DNA of 64,000 bases from Tubiluchus corallicola (lineage: Eukaryota > Priapulida > Priapulimorpha > Priapulimorphida > Tubiluchidae), in assembly GCA_030141605.1 (NCBI GenBank), contig JAQGDQ010000455.1:63750-127749 (forward strand), written 5' to 3'. The notes beneath the pieces were generated by a model, which was not told where the DNA came from, did no database searches, and was given only the letters and a program-made list of their open reading frames with translations. Of this stretch, positions 1 through 12,500 are shown in pieces. The translations under genes and the position numbers were made by a program. Position 1 is the first letter of the stretch. Each line of letters starts with the position of its first letter.

Positions 1-1331
1 TCTTGTTATAGGGAGAGAGAGAGAGTATAAATATATATTGGCTAGTTATAACAATAACATAATGTGGTCAAACTATTACTCTTGTCAGGGAGATTGGAAC
101 AAAGAAGCCTAAGATTGCTACCATGATAGGCCACCCTCTAGTGTCACTAGAAGCTCGTGTGTTAGTGAATGTGTACGTAACATGTGTCAGATTTCAGAAT
201 CTATTGTTGCATCACTCACCCTTGGCGGCAGTGATTTTCAACCACTTCATAAAATCAAAACTTTTTAATGTTATCCGAAAACCAGTCCTCATACATACAC
301 CAAATTACAATAATAGGCCCATCTGTTTCTGCACACCTGCAGCTCTGCATGGCCGGTTAAATAAGGTCGAAAATGTTTGATAACAGTAACAATAACTGCT
401 GTAGTTCTAGAACGTTCGCACAGTTTGATGCAGAACACTTCTTATGTGGTCTTATGCTTTGTAAAAGTTTCAGAAACATGAACAGTATGTGTCTGTTTCA
501 TTATCTCCTTCGAAGACAAAACGCTGTGTCTGTATTTGCATTATGACTGTACGTTGTTGACATACAGCGTTACATTAAAGCAAGCCTTTGAAATAGCAGT
601 CTTCAGATGTCGTTTTCATTCTGACACCTCGTATTTAAAATGACATTGATTGATGTACAGTTTGTATCAGATATGGTACTACTATTTTGTGGAAATGTTT
701 ACTTAATTTGAAACCCATTGTATTAGCTTTAAAATAAGCTAAAGGCATGGCAAGGCAAGGTAATGCAAGGCAAAGATATATTTATTTATCACCTGCAGGC
801 AGGGGCATCGTGCACCAAGAAAAACTAGGGGGCCCGACTGTATATAATGGCGGAACTTAACTGTTTAAAAAACGTATAATTTTGAATTTCCACACCAGTA
901 TTTTGCGTGCAAGAAAAACGATTTATTTATTCCCAACTGGCATTTAACTTAAAGCTATAGCTACAGAAATTTACTTAAAATTAAAATTTAATTAAGTGTT
1001 TATTAGCTGTATTATTAATTTAATTTAATTTACACCTTATTGGTCTCATTACAAGCCTCCGAAACCCTTAAAATTTTTGACATTTTCTAAACAATTGAGG
1101 GGCCCAGGACCCCCCCCCCCCGGCCCCCATAGCACAACGCCACTGCCTGCAGGTTTAACAGTACATGGAAACGTCTAAATATTCTTCAAATCTAGTAAAG
1201 CAATAGGTGTTTTGTAGTATATATAGAGTAAGAATGTGACTGTTGTGGACAAAGCGCGGAACACTATTACCATTTTAGTTTAGCGTCAGATGTTTTTAAA
1301 TGATTACGTAATTTACTTTTAAAATTTTTAG
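1..1331 (+). other. presumed intron of the left-edge coiled-coil gene
   Basis: No exon could be supported here. The segment ends with a polypyrimidine/AG acceptor at 1330-1331 that feeds the coiled-coil exon starting at 1332. It opens with a short GA-rich run (about 10-25) and holds a terminal-inverted-repeat element at 791-1154. An 85-codon open frame at 123-380 has no recognisable domain and is most likely chance. Confidence 0.5.
791..1154. mobile_element. MITE-like element with 5' ACCTGCAGGCAG ends
   Basis: The left end reads ACCTGCAGGCAGGGGCATCG and the reverse complement of the right end reads ACCTGCAGGCAGTGGCGTTG, so about 17 of the first 20 positions pair as terminal inverted repeats. 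Just inside both ends are G/C runs, including a C-homopolymer near 1110-1122, that contrast with the AT-rich interior. No coding potential is visible in its 364 bp. I infer a non-autonomous cut-and-paste element, possibly hAT-like, without assigning a superfamily firmly. Confidence 0.65.
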
Positions 1332-2352
1332 TGGAGGCTGCTAACAGAGTGAGGGAAGATCAACAACGTCAAGAAAAGGAAATGCTGGTAATAAGAAAAG
1401 TTAAAGATGAACTGGATGACAAAAGAGCATCAGAGAAGAAACTAAGAAATGAACAATATCGGAATGATTTGCTAGACCAAATAGAACACAATAAACTAGA
1501 AAAATTAAAGGTGGGATATTTATTACATTCACGATATTTGTTTATACATTTTGTAATATAGTATTTCTGTATGGTGTGAAGCCAGCTGTGTGGTTACGAT
1601 GTGTTGTCTGCTACAAAGTTGAGCAATACCAATTCTGCTTAGTAAATGGACGAGTGATTGTCAGGAAAATTGTTTTTGGGTAGTTTCATCTGCAGTACAG
1701 TTTCTTGCAGAAGGATTACGTATAATTATATATATATATAATTATACGTAATCCTTCTGCAAGATATATATATATAATATATACAATAATATATACCATA
1801 TATAAAACATAGAAATATATCTGAATGTGGATAAGATGCTCCTGTCAATTCATTATCTTCTAAGGATTATAATCAGCTAAGTTCCAGTCACGACATACCA
1901 TTCAATATTAGGTAATAGTCGGCCCTGCTACTGAGATTTGGATTATGACTTGCAGTGCGGTGAACTCATAAAAAATGAAGTTTTAGTGGAAGTGAATTTA
2001 GGACTTGTGTCTTACTTTTTACATTGTACATGTTCCTCAGAGAAATGAGGCATTTCTTCATTGGAAAAGTTTCACTAGTGACTAGAAACACCCACGTTTC
2101 TAACGATTATTATATTATTGCTTTAATTATCACTAAACGCTTAACATAAACACACAAAGATGTGCACACAGCATTTTCAACACTGTTCACTGTTTCATAC
2201 AGGAGGATGTGGAGAAGGAGAGAGAACTATTGGCAGGTAAAAAGAGAGAATCTTATTACAATCAGAGACTGGAGGAATACCTGAAACACAACACAACTAC
2301 ACCAGATCTTCGTGCTGCACTAAAGAGAGGGCAGCTAGAACTTTATGAATAA
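1332..2352 (+). CDS. coiled-coil protein, 3' end only (last two exons)
   Basis: Two exons are visible: 1332-1510 and 2203-2352 (stop TAA at 2350-2352). The splice borders are AG before 1332, GTGGGA after 1510 and a CATACAG acceptor before 2203, and they keep one frame. The roughly 108 residues are extremely rich in K, E, R and Q with heptad-like spacing (for example RQEKEMLVIRKVKDELDD and RNEQYRNDLLDQIEHNKLEK), as expected of a long alpha-helical coiled coil. The protein ends in a short polar tail, DLRAALKRGQLELYE. The 5' part lies left of the window. The style resembles trichohyalin/plectin-homology proteins of cilia and centrosomes (CFAP45/CFAP53/MNS1 type), but I do not recognise the specific orthologue, and coiled coils attract false matches. 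That it is a real gene is fairly sure; its function is open. Confidence 0.75.
1704..1763. repeat. perfect 60-bp palindrome in the coiled-coil gene intron
   Basis: The 30 bases from 1704 (starting CTTGCAGAAGGATTACG) are exactly matched by the reverse complement of 1734-1763, with no spacer. The centre is an alternating TA core. Pairing stops at 1703/1764. Such a structure can extrude as a cruciform or fold as an RNA hairpin inside the intron. It may be a collapsed inverted-repeat element or a replication-error product. Confidence 0.95.
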
Positions 2353-2501
2353 GTCCTACTACAGGAATTATACAAGATATTATGCTAAATGCACTGTAGT
2401 ATGCATTGTTATGTGCATTTCGTTTTAGCAAATGAGATCTTATTTAACACTTTTCTTTTTAGGCAATGTTGTGCATTTGTTTGAGTGGTCAGCTGTTGCC
2501 A

Positions 2502-2507
2502 AATAAA
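2502..2507 (+). terminator. candidate polyadenylation signal of the coiled-coil gene
   Basis: An AATAAA hexamer lies 150 bases after the TAA stop at 2350-2352. Position and strand fit this gene's 3' end. Confidence 0.6.
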
Positions 2508-5248
2508 TTTATATCAAAAATGTAATTCATATCACATTGTTTGTGATTTAAAGCAAGAATACTGTAATTATTTTTTGCGTTCTCCAATCACATACAGTTT
2601 AAATTACACATCAATAAAATTTGTATGTTACTATGATTGAATGAAAGTAGTAGTAGTGCCAAAATAGTATCTGTCATTGCAAAGATCTGTCATTCCAGTA
2701 AATTTTTTTTTCATGGAGTGAAAGAACGTCAAAAGCAGAGTATAGCTTGTACCATTAAACATTGGCTTGTCGCATATACTAAATTGCAGTTCTATCAAAT
2801 TCCATTTATTACTGGCAAGAAATTTAGTAAAACAGATTTACATGGTTATATAACATTGTACGTATAAAGAGGAGAGAAAGAATTGGAAATAGAAAGGTCT
2901 TCAGGTTTAGGATGCCATCTCTGCTACTTTAAAAAAGGGAGAGAGAAAAAATAGCTCCAGTTAGCAATTGTACTGGCAACCACTTTTAATGTGAACATTT
3001 CCATCATCAAAACAATGACAACTGTTACCGTTTCCTTACAAAAAAGAAAAGCTAGAAAAGCAACAAAGTCATTTCTCAAGCATCTGTCTGGTTATTTATT
3101 TTTATAGAAAAACAAGATTATTTCATGCTACAACGTAAACAGCATTTACAAATACAGGAAGAAATACCTTGTTTGTTTTAAGTAAAAACTGAAACAAACA
3201 AAAAGTATACACAGCAGACTTATTTAAAATCGCAGTGAGGTGCATATGGAAAAAAGCAAAACTAAAACTGCAATAAGTTTACAGCAAAATACAAAAGCCA
3301 TGCTGGACCATATAATCATTTCAAACTGTTCATCATCAAGCAGTTGAAGCAAACAAATCACTCTAAAAACTAATCATACAATAAAATAATGAATGCACAA
3401 TCACCTATCTATAAAAATTTACTTAATTTAAAACTGATTAAAATGTTGATTTGTGTGTCATACAAAACAAAATTAAGAATGTGACATTTGCAATTCCTGC
3501 ATAATGCCCATGGCCCAACTTACAGCATATTATATTATGCTGCAGTTGAATATCAGTTGTAAATCTACTACCAATAATATTTAAATCACATAGTGTTTAC
3601 ATAAATTACAACAGTGTACAATATCAATGTTAACAAATATAGACACACAGTAACTTAATTTCATACAGCACTACAATAACAACAGTTACAAGAGAATTGA
3701 TACTGCCCATGGATTAAATTCATAATAAGTGCTTATTACACTGTCATATAATCACCCTATCAAAATTATCTCACATTCAATAGCACAAGTGAACTGCTAA
3801 ATTTAAAATTTGATTCAAACTTAGTGCTAAGTAAATGCCCAAGACTTAGGAAGACCATTACTGTTAAATTACTGCCAAAACTTTCAATATGTATATGGAC
3901 GACAAATATATACAATTATCAATAGCAGCATGGTATGTTAGTGAGTAACTATGATAACAAACCAAATGCCGCATTATTGCGTATTGGTTACAAATGTATT
4001 GTGGATACCAGTTTTGCTGTTCTGAAAAACCCCAAAATATAAAAAAATTTAAATATTTGAGTCTTGAGTACACATTAAGGAAACAATAGTGCCTAGCAGG
4101 TTGTTGACTTGTGTAAAATTGTAAAATTTTGCAATGCTAATTAAACAATCTGTTCCTCGTGAACGAAATTAAAAAGTAACAAAACATTGCCAACTTGCAC
4201 TGATCTAAGTTCGACATTATAAATATAATTTGAACATGTTGCAACATCTGGCCTTTAATTTGTATTATGCTAAAATACCTACAGAACAATAAACAAAAAT
4301 GGCAACTATATTACGAAAGCAATGGATGCAAAATATACACAAATATTTTTTTGCTTTCAATTGCTATAAAATAACCTCACAGTACAACAAAGTACGACAT
4401 GCTTAAAGAGTAAATAGCATTAATAATCCGCTATTATATACACATTAGTCATAATATTTATAGACTCCACAAACAGTAGTTCATAGTGCTTATATTCTAC
4501 ATTGTAGTTTGTAGAACACAACAAAACAAAAAATTTAAATGTTCTACAACTGTGGGCATTTGACTTGTCACATAACACTCTCAAATTTGAGACCAACTGA
4601 TCATTAAAATTGCCACCTCCCCCACAACTGCCTTGTCAACTTTCTACTTGCTAAGAGACTGCAGCAAAGTGCAGTCTATCACACATGATTAAAGGTTCAA
4701 TCGTATTGTCTTCTTAGTAGTACATTCACGTTTACACCAGATTTTAGTCAGGCATTATGCTGCCCTGATAATAAAAAATATACACATAAAATTATGTCAG
4801 CTCAGCAGCTAGATTAATCAACAATTGCGTTGGCCAATCAAACAAAATTCCCTAGTAAAGTCAAGAGATGGAAAATTCTAGAATCATGGAAGCATGATAA
4901 ACGGAATATGATTAAACATGGCACAAAATGTAATCTCAAAAGTAACTGGAAAATGTAAGATAAACAAAACACAAATTATCAACAACAGTTATAGAACCTG
5001 ACTCCTCTGCATAGAAGTGTATTTGCCACCAAGGGCGCCAAATTCAGGAAGCAATTCTTCAATTTTTAAGTTTGGTTTAAGTAATAGCATAGTGTATGTG
5101 TAATTCCTCAAGTGCATAACACTAATTAAATTAAATGAAACCAAGTTACATTATTTTCCTGTCCAAATGCAAGATTAAAAGATGCCAGCAAGTGTCTTCC
5201 CATAGCAAAACACTCTACTTTTTTCTATCTGTTTTCCTAAGATATTAG

Positions 5249-5302
5249 GGGGCGCCAAAAATACTTTTGCCTAGGGCATCAATCTACGTAGAGCCGGCCC
5301 TG
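5249..5302 (-). mobile_element. possible hAT-type terminal fragment
   Basis: Read on the minus strand this begins CAGGGCCGGCTCTACG and runs into a TTTTGGCGCC motif, a combination often seen at the ends of hAT-like elements. A related GGCGCCAAAT motif occurs near 5033, but I could not pair a clear second end, so boundaries and class are tentative. Confidence 0.35.
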
Positions 5303-5708
5303 TTTGCCGTACATTCGAGTACAAAAAAAGCAAAGAATATAAAAAAGAATAAATACATCAGATAAGTGCATAGCCGAATAAAATGGGTCTGACTGTTAGA
5401 ATTTTTACATGCAACTTGTATATGTGCAGAACTGATACACAAACAACTCGTTGAAATATTCAAATAATATAGTCCTTCACAAGGCCAAATAAATCACTTA
5501 TAAATACGAAATAAATATACAGCTGCTATGGAATGAAATAGCATTGCATACACATCTAGTTTGATTTAAGAATAACTGCACGATAAAACAAAAAATACTG
5601 AAATAATTGTGCGCCAAATGAAGAAAATTATTGGACAGGACAAAATGGTGCATAGGGCTATATGATTAATCGTAATACTGCCTATTGTTTCAGGTGGCGA
5701 TGGAAATA

Positions 5709-5901
5709 CAGTCAAACTTCTGTATACCGCCTATTTGGGGACTGCAAAAAATGCTGGCGTTATAGCGAGTTCGGTATTATAAAGAGAGGCGTTAATACAT
5801 ACAAGTCTATGCAAATATAGACATTTTGTTTAATGAAAACTTTGGGCAGTAAACGAGTTTGGCATTATAAAGGGAGGGAGCATTATAACAAGGTTTGACT
5901 G
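5709..5901. mobile_element. short TIR element with TA flanks (pogo/Tigger-like MITE)
   Basis: The left end starts CAGTCAAACTTCTGTATACC and the reverse complement of the right end starts CAGTCAAACCTTGTTATAAT. The element is bounded by TA on both sides (5707-5708 and 5902-5903), as expected from Tc1/mariner-superfamily insertion. At 193 bp with no coding capacity it is a MITE. Its CAGT... end style matches three larger elements in this window. Confidence 0.8.
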
Positions 5902-6522
5902 TATTGTCACTAAAGTTACCTACACACACTACCTGCTGCAGTAATTAGTTACACTCAATAGTAATTTGAAAATCCTGCAATCTCAGCTACAAAAAATTCT
6001 TGCACGTTTCACCCACCGAATTGTACAAACAGATTTAGCAAAGGATATTTCTAAATGCAGAACAGCTACTCTTATGAAGTCATTTTTTTTCTACAGGCTG
6101 CAGCCACTTTCATTTGCAGAATTCTAATCAATTTTTTGATTTTCTTGAAAGTTTTAGTCCCTTAGCTAAGTGGTCACTAGCTTACTTAGACCGATCTGTA
6201 CAAAAAAGTAAAACAGTGATCAATATTAAGACTTCTCGACCATTTTTAATGGCGCTGTTTAGTTCTTTTATACATTTCATTTTTTTCGAAAAGTCTACAA
6301 ATAGATTAAATAAAATTGTAGTCACACATATCAATTCCAAGTATCAAACCTAACTTTTGTGAGTCTCAGCTACCCATGACGTTAGAAAATTAATAATACA
6401 AAGACATATGAATATAAAGTACTCAGTAATTAAAGAATCTATAATACACTGAACGCAGGCACCTGGAATTGAACTTCATCCATTAATTACCAAGCACTTC
6501 CATTTTATTCCAAAGACAATAC

Positions 6523-9500
6523 CTAGTGGTCAGTAAAAGGGTTAAACATGTCATCATCAAGTACAGGCTGGTCCAACATGCGGAACACGTCTGGAAACTG
6601 TTCACCTGGTTGCACAGTACTAGGTTGACTTGTGGTCGACGGTCGAGCCTGCAGCGTAGCTTGCGATGATGGCTGATTGCCAGAACTCTGACTACCTGTA
6701 AATATGCATGCCAAGCAATTAGTCATTTACTAGGCTCCAGTAGACGTTGATCAAAAAATGTAACAGCGATTACCAAAATTTCTTGATCATGATATGGTGT
6801 AATTTTTGGAATCATGATCTTCTTTATTAATGTGAGCTTATAAATACTAGTAACTGGACAAAAAAAATGGCTTTCTGCTATAACAGATCACAATAATAAA
6901 ACAATAAGTAGGCTAATATTTGCTTCAGTTCTTTTATAATCAATGACAAGTAATGCATTAAATAAAAAATGAACATCAAATAATCATTGCATAAGGTTGT
7001 AGCCTAGAATTAAATTGTTCTAGGTAAAGGAATTTTTAAAATAAAATTTCACGGTAGAGTTATAACGCTAGAGCTTCTGTTTATTGTGAAGATTTGGAAT
7101 ATAATATTCGTTTACAGAGTAGTTAAGAATCACAAAAAAGAAAGAAACATGAGTGTGAATGAAGTTAATTTATAAAAAATTGTCGTTGTCAGTATTTACA
7201 GTTGTTACAGACTTATGTCCCAAGCTGTTTGTAACAGATTTTTATTTGACTAGTGAGCTTTAGCAGCATGTCAAGAATTTATACAACTCAAAATGCAAAA
7301 ACACTGCATAAAAACAAGCAGAAATTTCAGTTACGTAAACTAAAAATAAGAGCTAAAAGGTGTTTGGCACTTATTATTCATCACTATCTAGCCTTAATGA
7401 AAAAGAACTTTGCTGTTTTTGTTAAGAAAACCAGTTATGAACTGTTTTGTGAAATGGAATTTAAGTGCGAAATTGAACATGGCAAATTTTGTTTGTGAGT
7501 TGAAAGTATGCGACACTGATTACAACGAAAAGAAATTTCAATTTGAATGACATTTATTTTGCTTCCAAAGAACTTCTGAGCTTGAAGCACGTTTCTTCTG
7601 ATAAATATAGACGATCTTATTCTAATATTACCAATAATACAGACAAACTTGTCCTAATGTTAATCAACAATAAAGAGGATCTTGTCCTAATGTTAATCAA
7701 CAGTGTTTATATCCTGCATTGAAGTGATGTCCCTATTGATAGTTTGGCTTACCAGAGTTCTGCGTCCATTGCTGAGACCACAACTGCTGATCTTCATGAG
7801 AACTGCCAACACGTTGTGATAGAGATGGGTATGGTGAACCAGCAGCTGACGCTGAACTGTACGGGACAGATGAGTAGCTAATAGAAGATTCACCCTGTGC
7901 CTTAAACAAAGAAGAAAATGCAAGAAAACGTTTCTGTAGTATGTGAAGAATAACACAAACAAGCTCACAGTTTGTGATTAAGTTGAAATTTTTTTTCGGA
8001 CTTAAGATTCATATATAGTTTATTTCCATGTATTCACTTTAGAATAAATTATTACAACAATAATATTTAGTAAATAAATATATGGAAAGAGGATGTATGA
8101 AAGACCAAGGCCATCAAGTCAAAACACCTTAAAATTACATTACTTTCAATTGTTTTTTTTTAATTTCCGGCATATACATATTTAGCAAACACAAAAAATG
8201 TACGTATATAACTTATAGACGATAATTACGATTTCAAATTATTGTAAATATAACATACAATGTAGTCAATAACTTAGTAATATAAATAGATCAAATATTA
8301 AAACAGTGTCTGGTAAAAACTCAAGAGTAATGTTCATAGTATAATATAAAAATAGAATTAAACACAATTTTTTGTTTCTACCAAAAATACCAATTTCATT
8401 TTGAATCAAAGAATATTAAATAGTAGTAAAAAATACACAAAAAGCAAAAGGATTTTGGGCTGTATCTCATGCATATAAATGCTGACACAGTCAAGTTAGA
8501 ATAACATTATATATGTATAAGACAGAAATTTGCCAATTTTGATTTCATTTTGAATTTTTTAAAATATATTTTTAATTAATGCCCAATAACTACGGTTACC
8601 CACCTGTTCCCCAGTATTGCTACCAGCATAAGAAATAGCTCCACCATGTCTGCTGTTAGGGTACCCTTCACTGTACAGATCTGCAGGTCGTGACGGCTGT
8701 TGAGAAGCTGAGTAAACAATTGCAAATATGTAAAATAAATTCTTTCATTTGAACAAGTTCTATACGCCATAGAAATTGTGACAGTAAAGGAGCCAGCCGA
8801 ACATCTTTCGAGCACAGTAATTAGCAACAAATGTTTATTGGTGTATTTACAAGTCTAGTAGTTTTTTTAATTGTCTTTCTTCTGTAGATACTGCAGAAAA
8901 TAATTAGTAACACAAAACATCGAATTCTAAAACCAAGAACATAAAGAACGCAATTTCATTACCCTATTCTGTTCAACAATTCAGGTAGAATATTCTTAGT
9001 ATCAATTACTTAACAATAGCTAAAGCAATATTGGTTTTTGCAGTTTCTAAACTGAAATGCAATAGTAGTAGCAACTACAGAAACAAGACAGATGCACAAT
9101 GGTGCATGTAAAAATGGCACAGTAAATACAAATGACACACAAAAAGGGCACAAATGAAAAAAACAGGAAAAATGGCACACCTATGAGAGGGGTTTATGAA
9201 TTTAGAGTTATAGTTACTGACTTAGGATTACAGTTCATGCATTACCAATTCTAATTCTATCTAATGAACAAAATATTTTGCAGGTCCTTTGCTAGAGTAT
9301 AAAATACTTATACAGGTATATTTTTGCATGCTTGTTTGTTTATCTTTATTTTTGTTTTTCCTATCAAAACAATCAGACGAACAAGTTTTGGATTTTTCGA
9401 CCTTGTCAGAGATCTGCTTCCTCTGAGCTGATTCTAGACTTATTATAAAATTATTAGCATCAAAATAAAATATGTGCCAATATTCCTACTTTTCAATTTG

Positions 9501-12500
9501 TGCCATTTTTCCGATTCCATTTTTACCTGTGTCATTTTTACTTACATTCTTGTACAATAAAACAACATTAAACCTTCTCATTTCAAGTAACATAATGGCA
9601 GCCATCATTATCACAAAAAGGTGGCTGTGGTATCTCAGACTAAAAAACACTACCTTGCATATTCCGGTTCATGTACATAATATCAGAATAAGGAGCATTC
9701 GGTACATTAGGTGCAGTATAGTTTAATGGCCTAGCAGTGGATGTTGATATAGGTGTTTGTTGCTCAGGCATTTGTTGATCAATCTGTTGTTGGATAGCTC
9801 TAAAAACAATAAATAAAATATATCAAAATAATTATGCCAGATTCTGAACTTTAGCAAAAGCCTAAGTGCTTGATAGCTATGTAACTATGTTCTTTTCTTT
9901 TGGTCATTACTACAGTATTACTGAATATCGCACAATTTGATTTGATTTGTCCACTTAAAAGAATCCTATGAACGTTAAGTTGGAAAACTAAAAATGTTAA
10001 ATTTTAAAATTAATTTCTCATTTATGTCTGACTAAATAATAATTTTACTAACTTCTGTCTAGCACTACACATGTACCTATCATTCACACCTGTTGTTCGG
10101 GTTTTAGACAAACTAAACTGATAAGTAAAGTGCTGAGCCATGATGTCTGGTCATAGATAAATTTTCCGTACAGAATGGACTTCTAACAGTTTTACTGTTA
10201 CAACAAATTTAGCAAAAAATGCAAAATTAAAAAGATGGAGACTGAATCAAGGTTAAATGAAGGCATTAAACTGATAAAGAAGGTAAATCAAAATGTTTTA
10301 ATCCAACAGATCATCTAACACTTGTAGTCATGACTAATAACAGTTGTGTTATTCAACCATCAAAATAATACCATCATGTTACAGTATTTCTCACGGATGC
10401 CTCACTGGACAAAGTTCATGCATGTAATGCAATGCTCAACTTACTTTGCAAGTGTGTTGGTAGCTACGATGTATTCAAGCTCTTCAGTGTAAGGATTCAA
10501 GAAAGCAAAACTGCTTGTTCTCATCGTTACAAATTCACCAGTTTTAGCTCGAAATCGATACATCACAGAGACGACCTGGCCTTTGAGTTTAACCACTGAA
10601 AACAGAAAAGTATGAAATCAATTTCACTGCAACACAGAAAGTCAGACTGATACAGGAGGTATTAAATCAAACTAATTATCATATAATTTACACTAATCGT
10701 CTGCAGCAGAGAAGGAAAGAAGTGCATGTAATTAGTATGCGAATAGTCATCAGAACCATATCAAAATAAAGGATGGCATTTCACAATAAACCAAGCGCAA
10801 AAGCAATTCATCCCTTAAATTACCAAAATAGAGAATAATTCAGGAGAGACAATCAATATGTTTTTATCTACACTATCTGCACAAGGCAGCAGTTTAGCAA
10901 ATATCAACATTATCCATTGTTGGTCAGAATAATAGCAGCATAGTGGGTATGGATATGATTTCTAATAACTGAAAAAAATGTGTTTGGTACACTACTAGTT
11001 CAATAAACTGAAAAAATTAAAAACCAAGTGGAAAGTCTAACATTGATATTTCACCAGGAAGTTTGCAGGTTTAAATACACAGAATACTATCTCGTTATTT
11101 TGTTTCTTACCTATACTTCTGCTTGAATTCAGAAAGATAGTGTCATGGCACAGGGTGGGGTTTAGACTGATAGTCAGTTCACTTAGTGACATTGTCTCAA
11201 AAAACAAGCACCAATACAATGTAACATAAAAATCATCTTTCCAGGAGTAGAATAATATACATTAGTAGATTCTTGGACAAATGTTATTGCATTCATGATT
11301 CTAATGCCTTGTCTTGCAAACTTATGTTACATCTTCCAGCTTAGATGAAGGAGCTACGTACCATAAACTCAGAAAAAGCGTATAATTTTTGAAACGCGTA
11401 TTTACAAAAACGAAATAAAGTCAAAAAATACTACCACACAATCTTAACCTATTTTGAAATCATGCCAAGTGATTTGAAACCTGTACATGGTTTAAAATTA
11501 TAGGTCTGTTTGCAAAGCTAAGTAACAGCACTTGCTTACAAAGCATGAAAGTAGATTCTACAGAAGTACATGTAAAAGAAAAATCACCTTGTTCAAAATT
11601 TTGTTTCATGTGTGCCTGGTCATCCATGTGATAGAAGTCATAGCAGGCTTTTCCAAGAAGTTCAACTGGTTCATAACCCAAGACACCTGTTACCCTGTAA
11701 TCAAGAAATATAGGACTAAGGTTCCAAGCTCAACCTTTGACAGTTTTAACATTGCCTAACCACATCATGAGAATAGCCCAAGACACCTGTTACCCGTAAT
11801 CAACAAATATAGGACTAAGGTCACAAGCTCAACCTTTCACAATTTTAACATTGCTTAACCACATCATGAGAATTTGCCTATCTTAAAGAGGAAGATTAGC
11901 ATATTACAAAGCATGTGTCAATGCGTAACTTTAACTGTTATTAAAAATACATATATCCATTTTTTTAAAAAAGAAATATGGCACCATTGTGCAAAATAAG
12001 TGCTTCTCGGTGCCTACTGAGTAGCCACCGAGAAGCACTTATTTTTAAATTTATAAAACAATGCATGCACAATAGTATATCAAAAAGTAACGCACGAGTA
12101 TAATAACGAATAAAATCATCACAGTACAAGTACATTGTTATCCTTAGTCTTAGTTTAGAAAAAACATTTTTGAGATCAGTAACAGAATAAGTGCAACAGC
12201 AATGTAAGTTCAGTTTAGAGAGAGTAGTATGCAGCTGACATAAATGATTTCCCAAGCCTTTCGATTCTACTTTTCCTGATTTTATGCGATTGCAAAAAAG
12301 CCTACTCAATATTTTTGTATCACAAATTACAACGATGGGCAGTACCAATAAGCGAGTACACTAGCAACCCTAATACTATTAACAACAGTGACATAAACTC
12401 ATTACAAACATGAATTTCGTGTGTTTAACAAAGGCAGCAACATATAAACATCGCAAATGTAACACAAAACTAAGTTTTCTCAAGCACCTTTGTCTATATT

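Larger units (their letters stand above)
2508..6522. other. convergent intergenic / 3'UTR region, no gene seen
   Basis: Between the 3' ends of the plus-strand coiled-coil gene and minus-strand ARNT there are about 4 kb of AT-rich DNA. Some of it is probably the ARNT 3'UTR, but its extent cannot be fixed from sequence. Open frames at 2637-2867, 3864-4073 and 6114-6353 look like chance: low complexity, no domains. Two transposon traces lie inside (5249-5302 and 5709-5901). Confidence 0.5.

Noticed and set aside
123-380. 85-codon open frame at the left edge
   Set aside because: No domain, no splice support, low-complexity composition; lies in a presumed intron.
11993-12045. Canonical microRNA precursor
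   Set aside because: The stem is too short and the loop too small for a typical animal pre-miRNA; kept only as a structured element.
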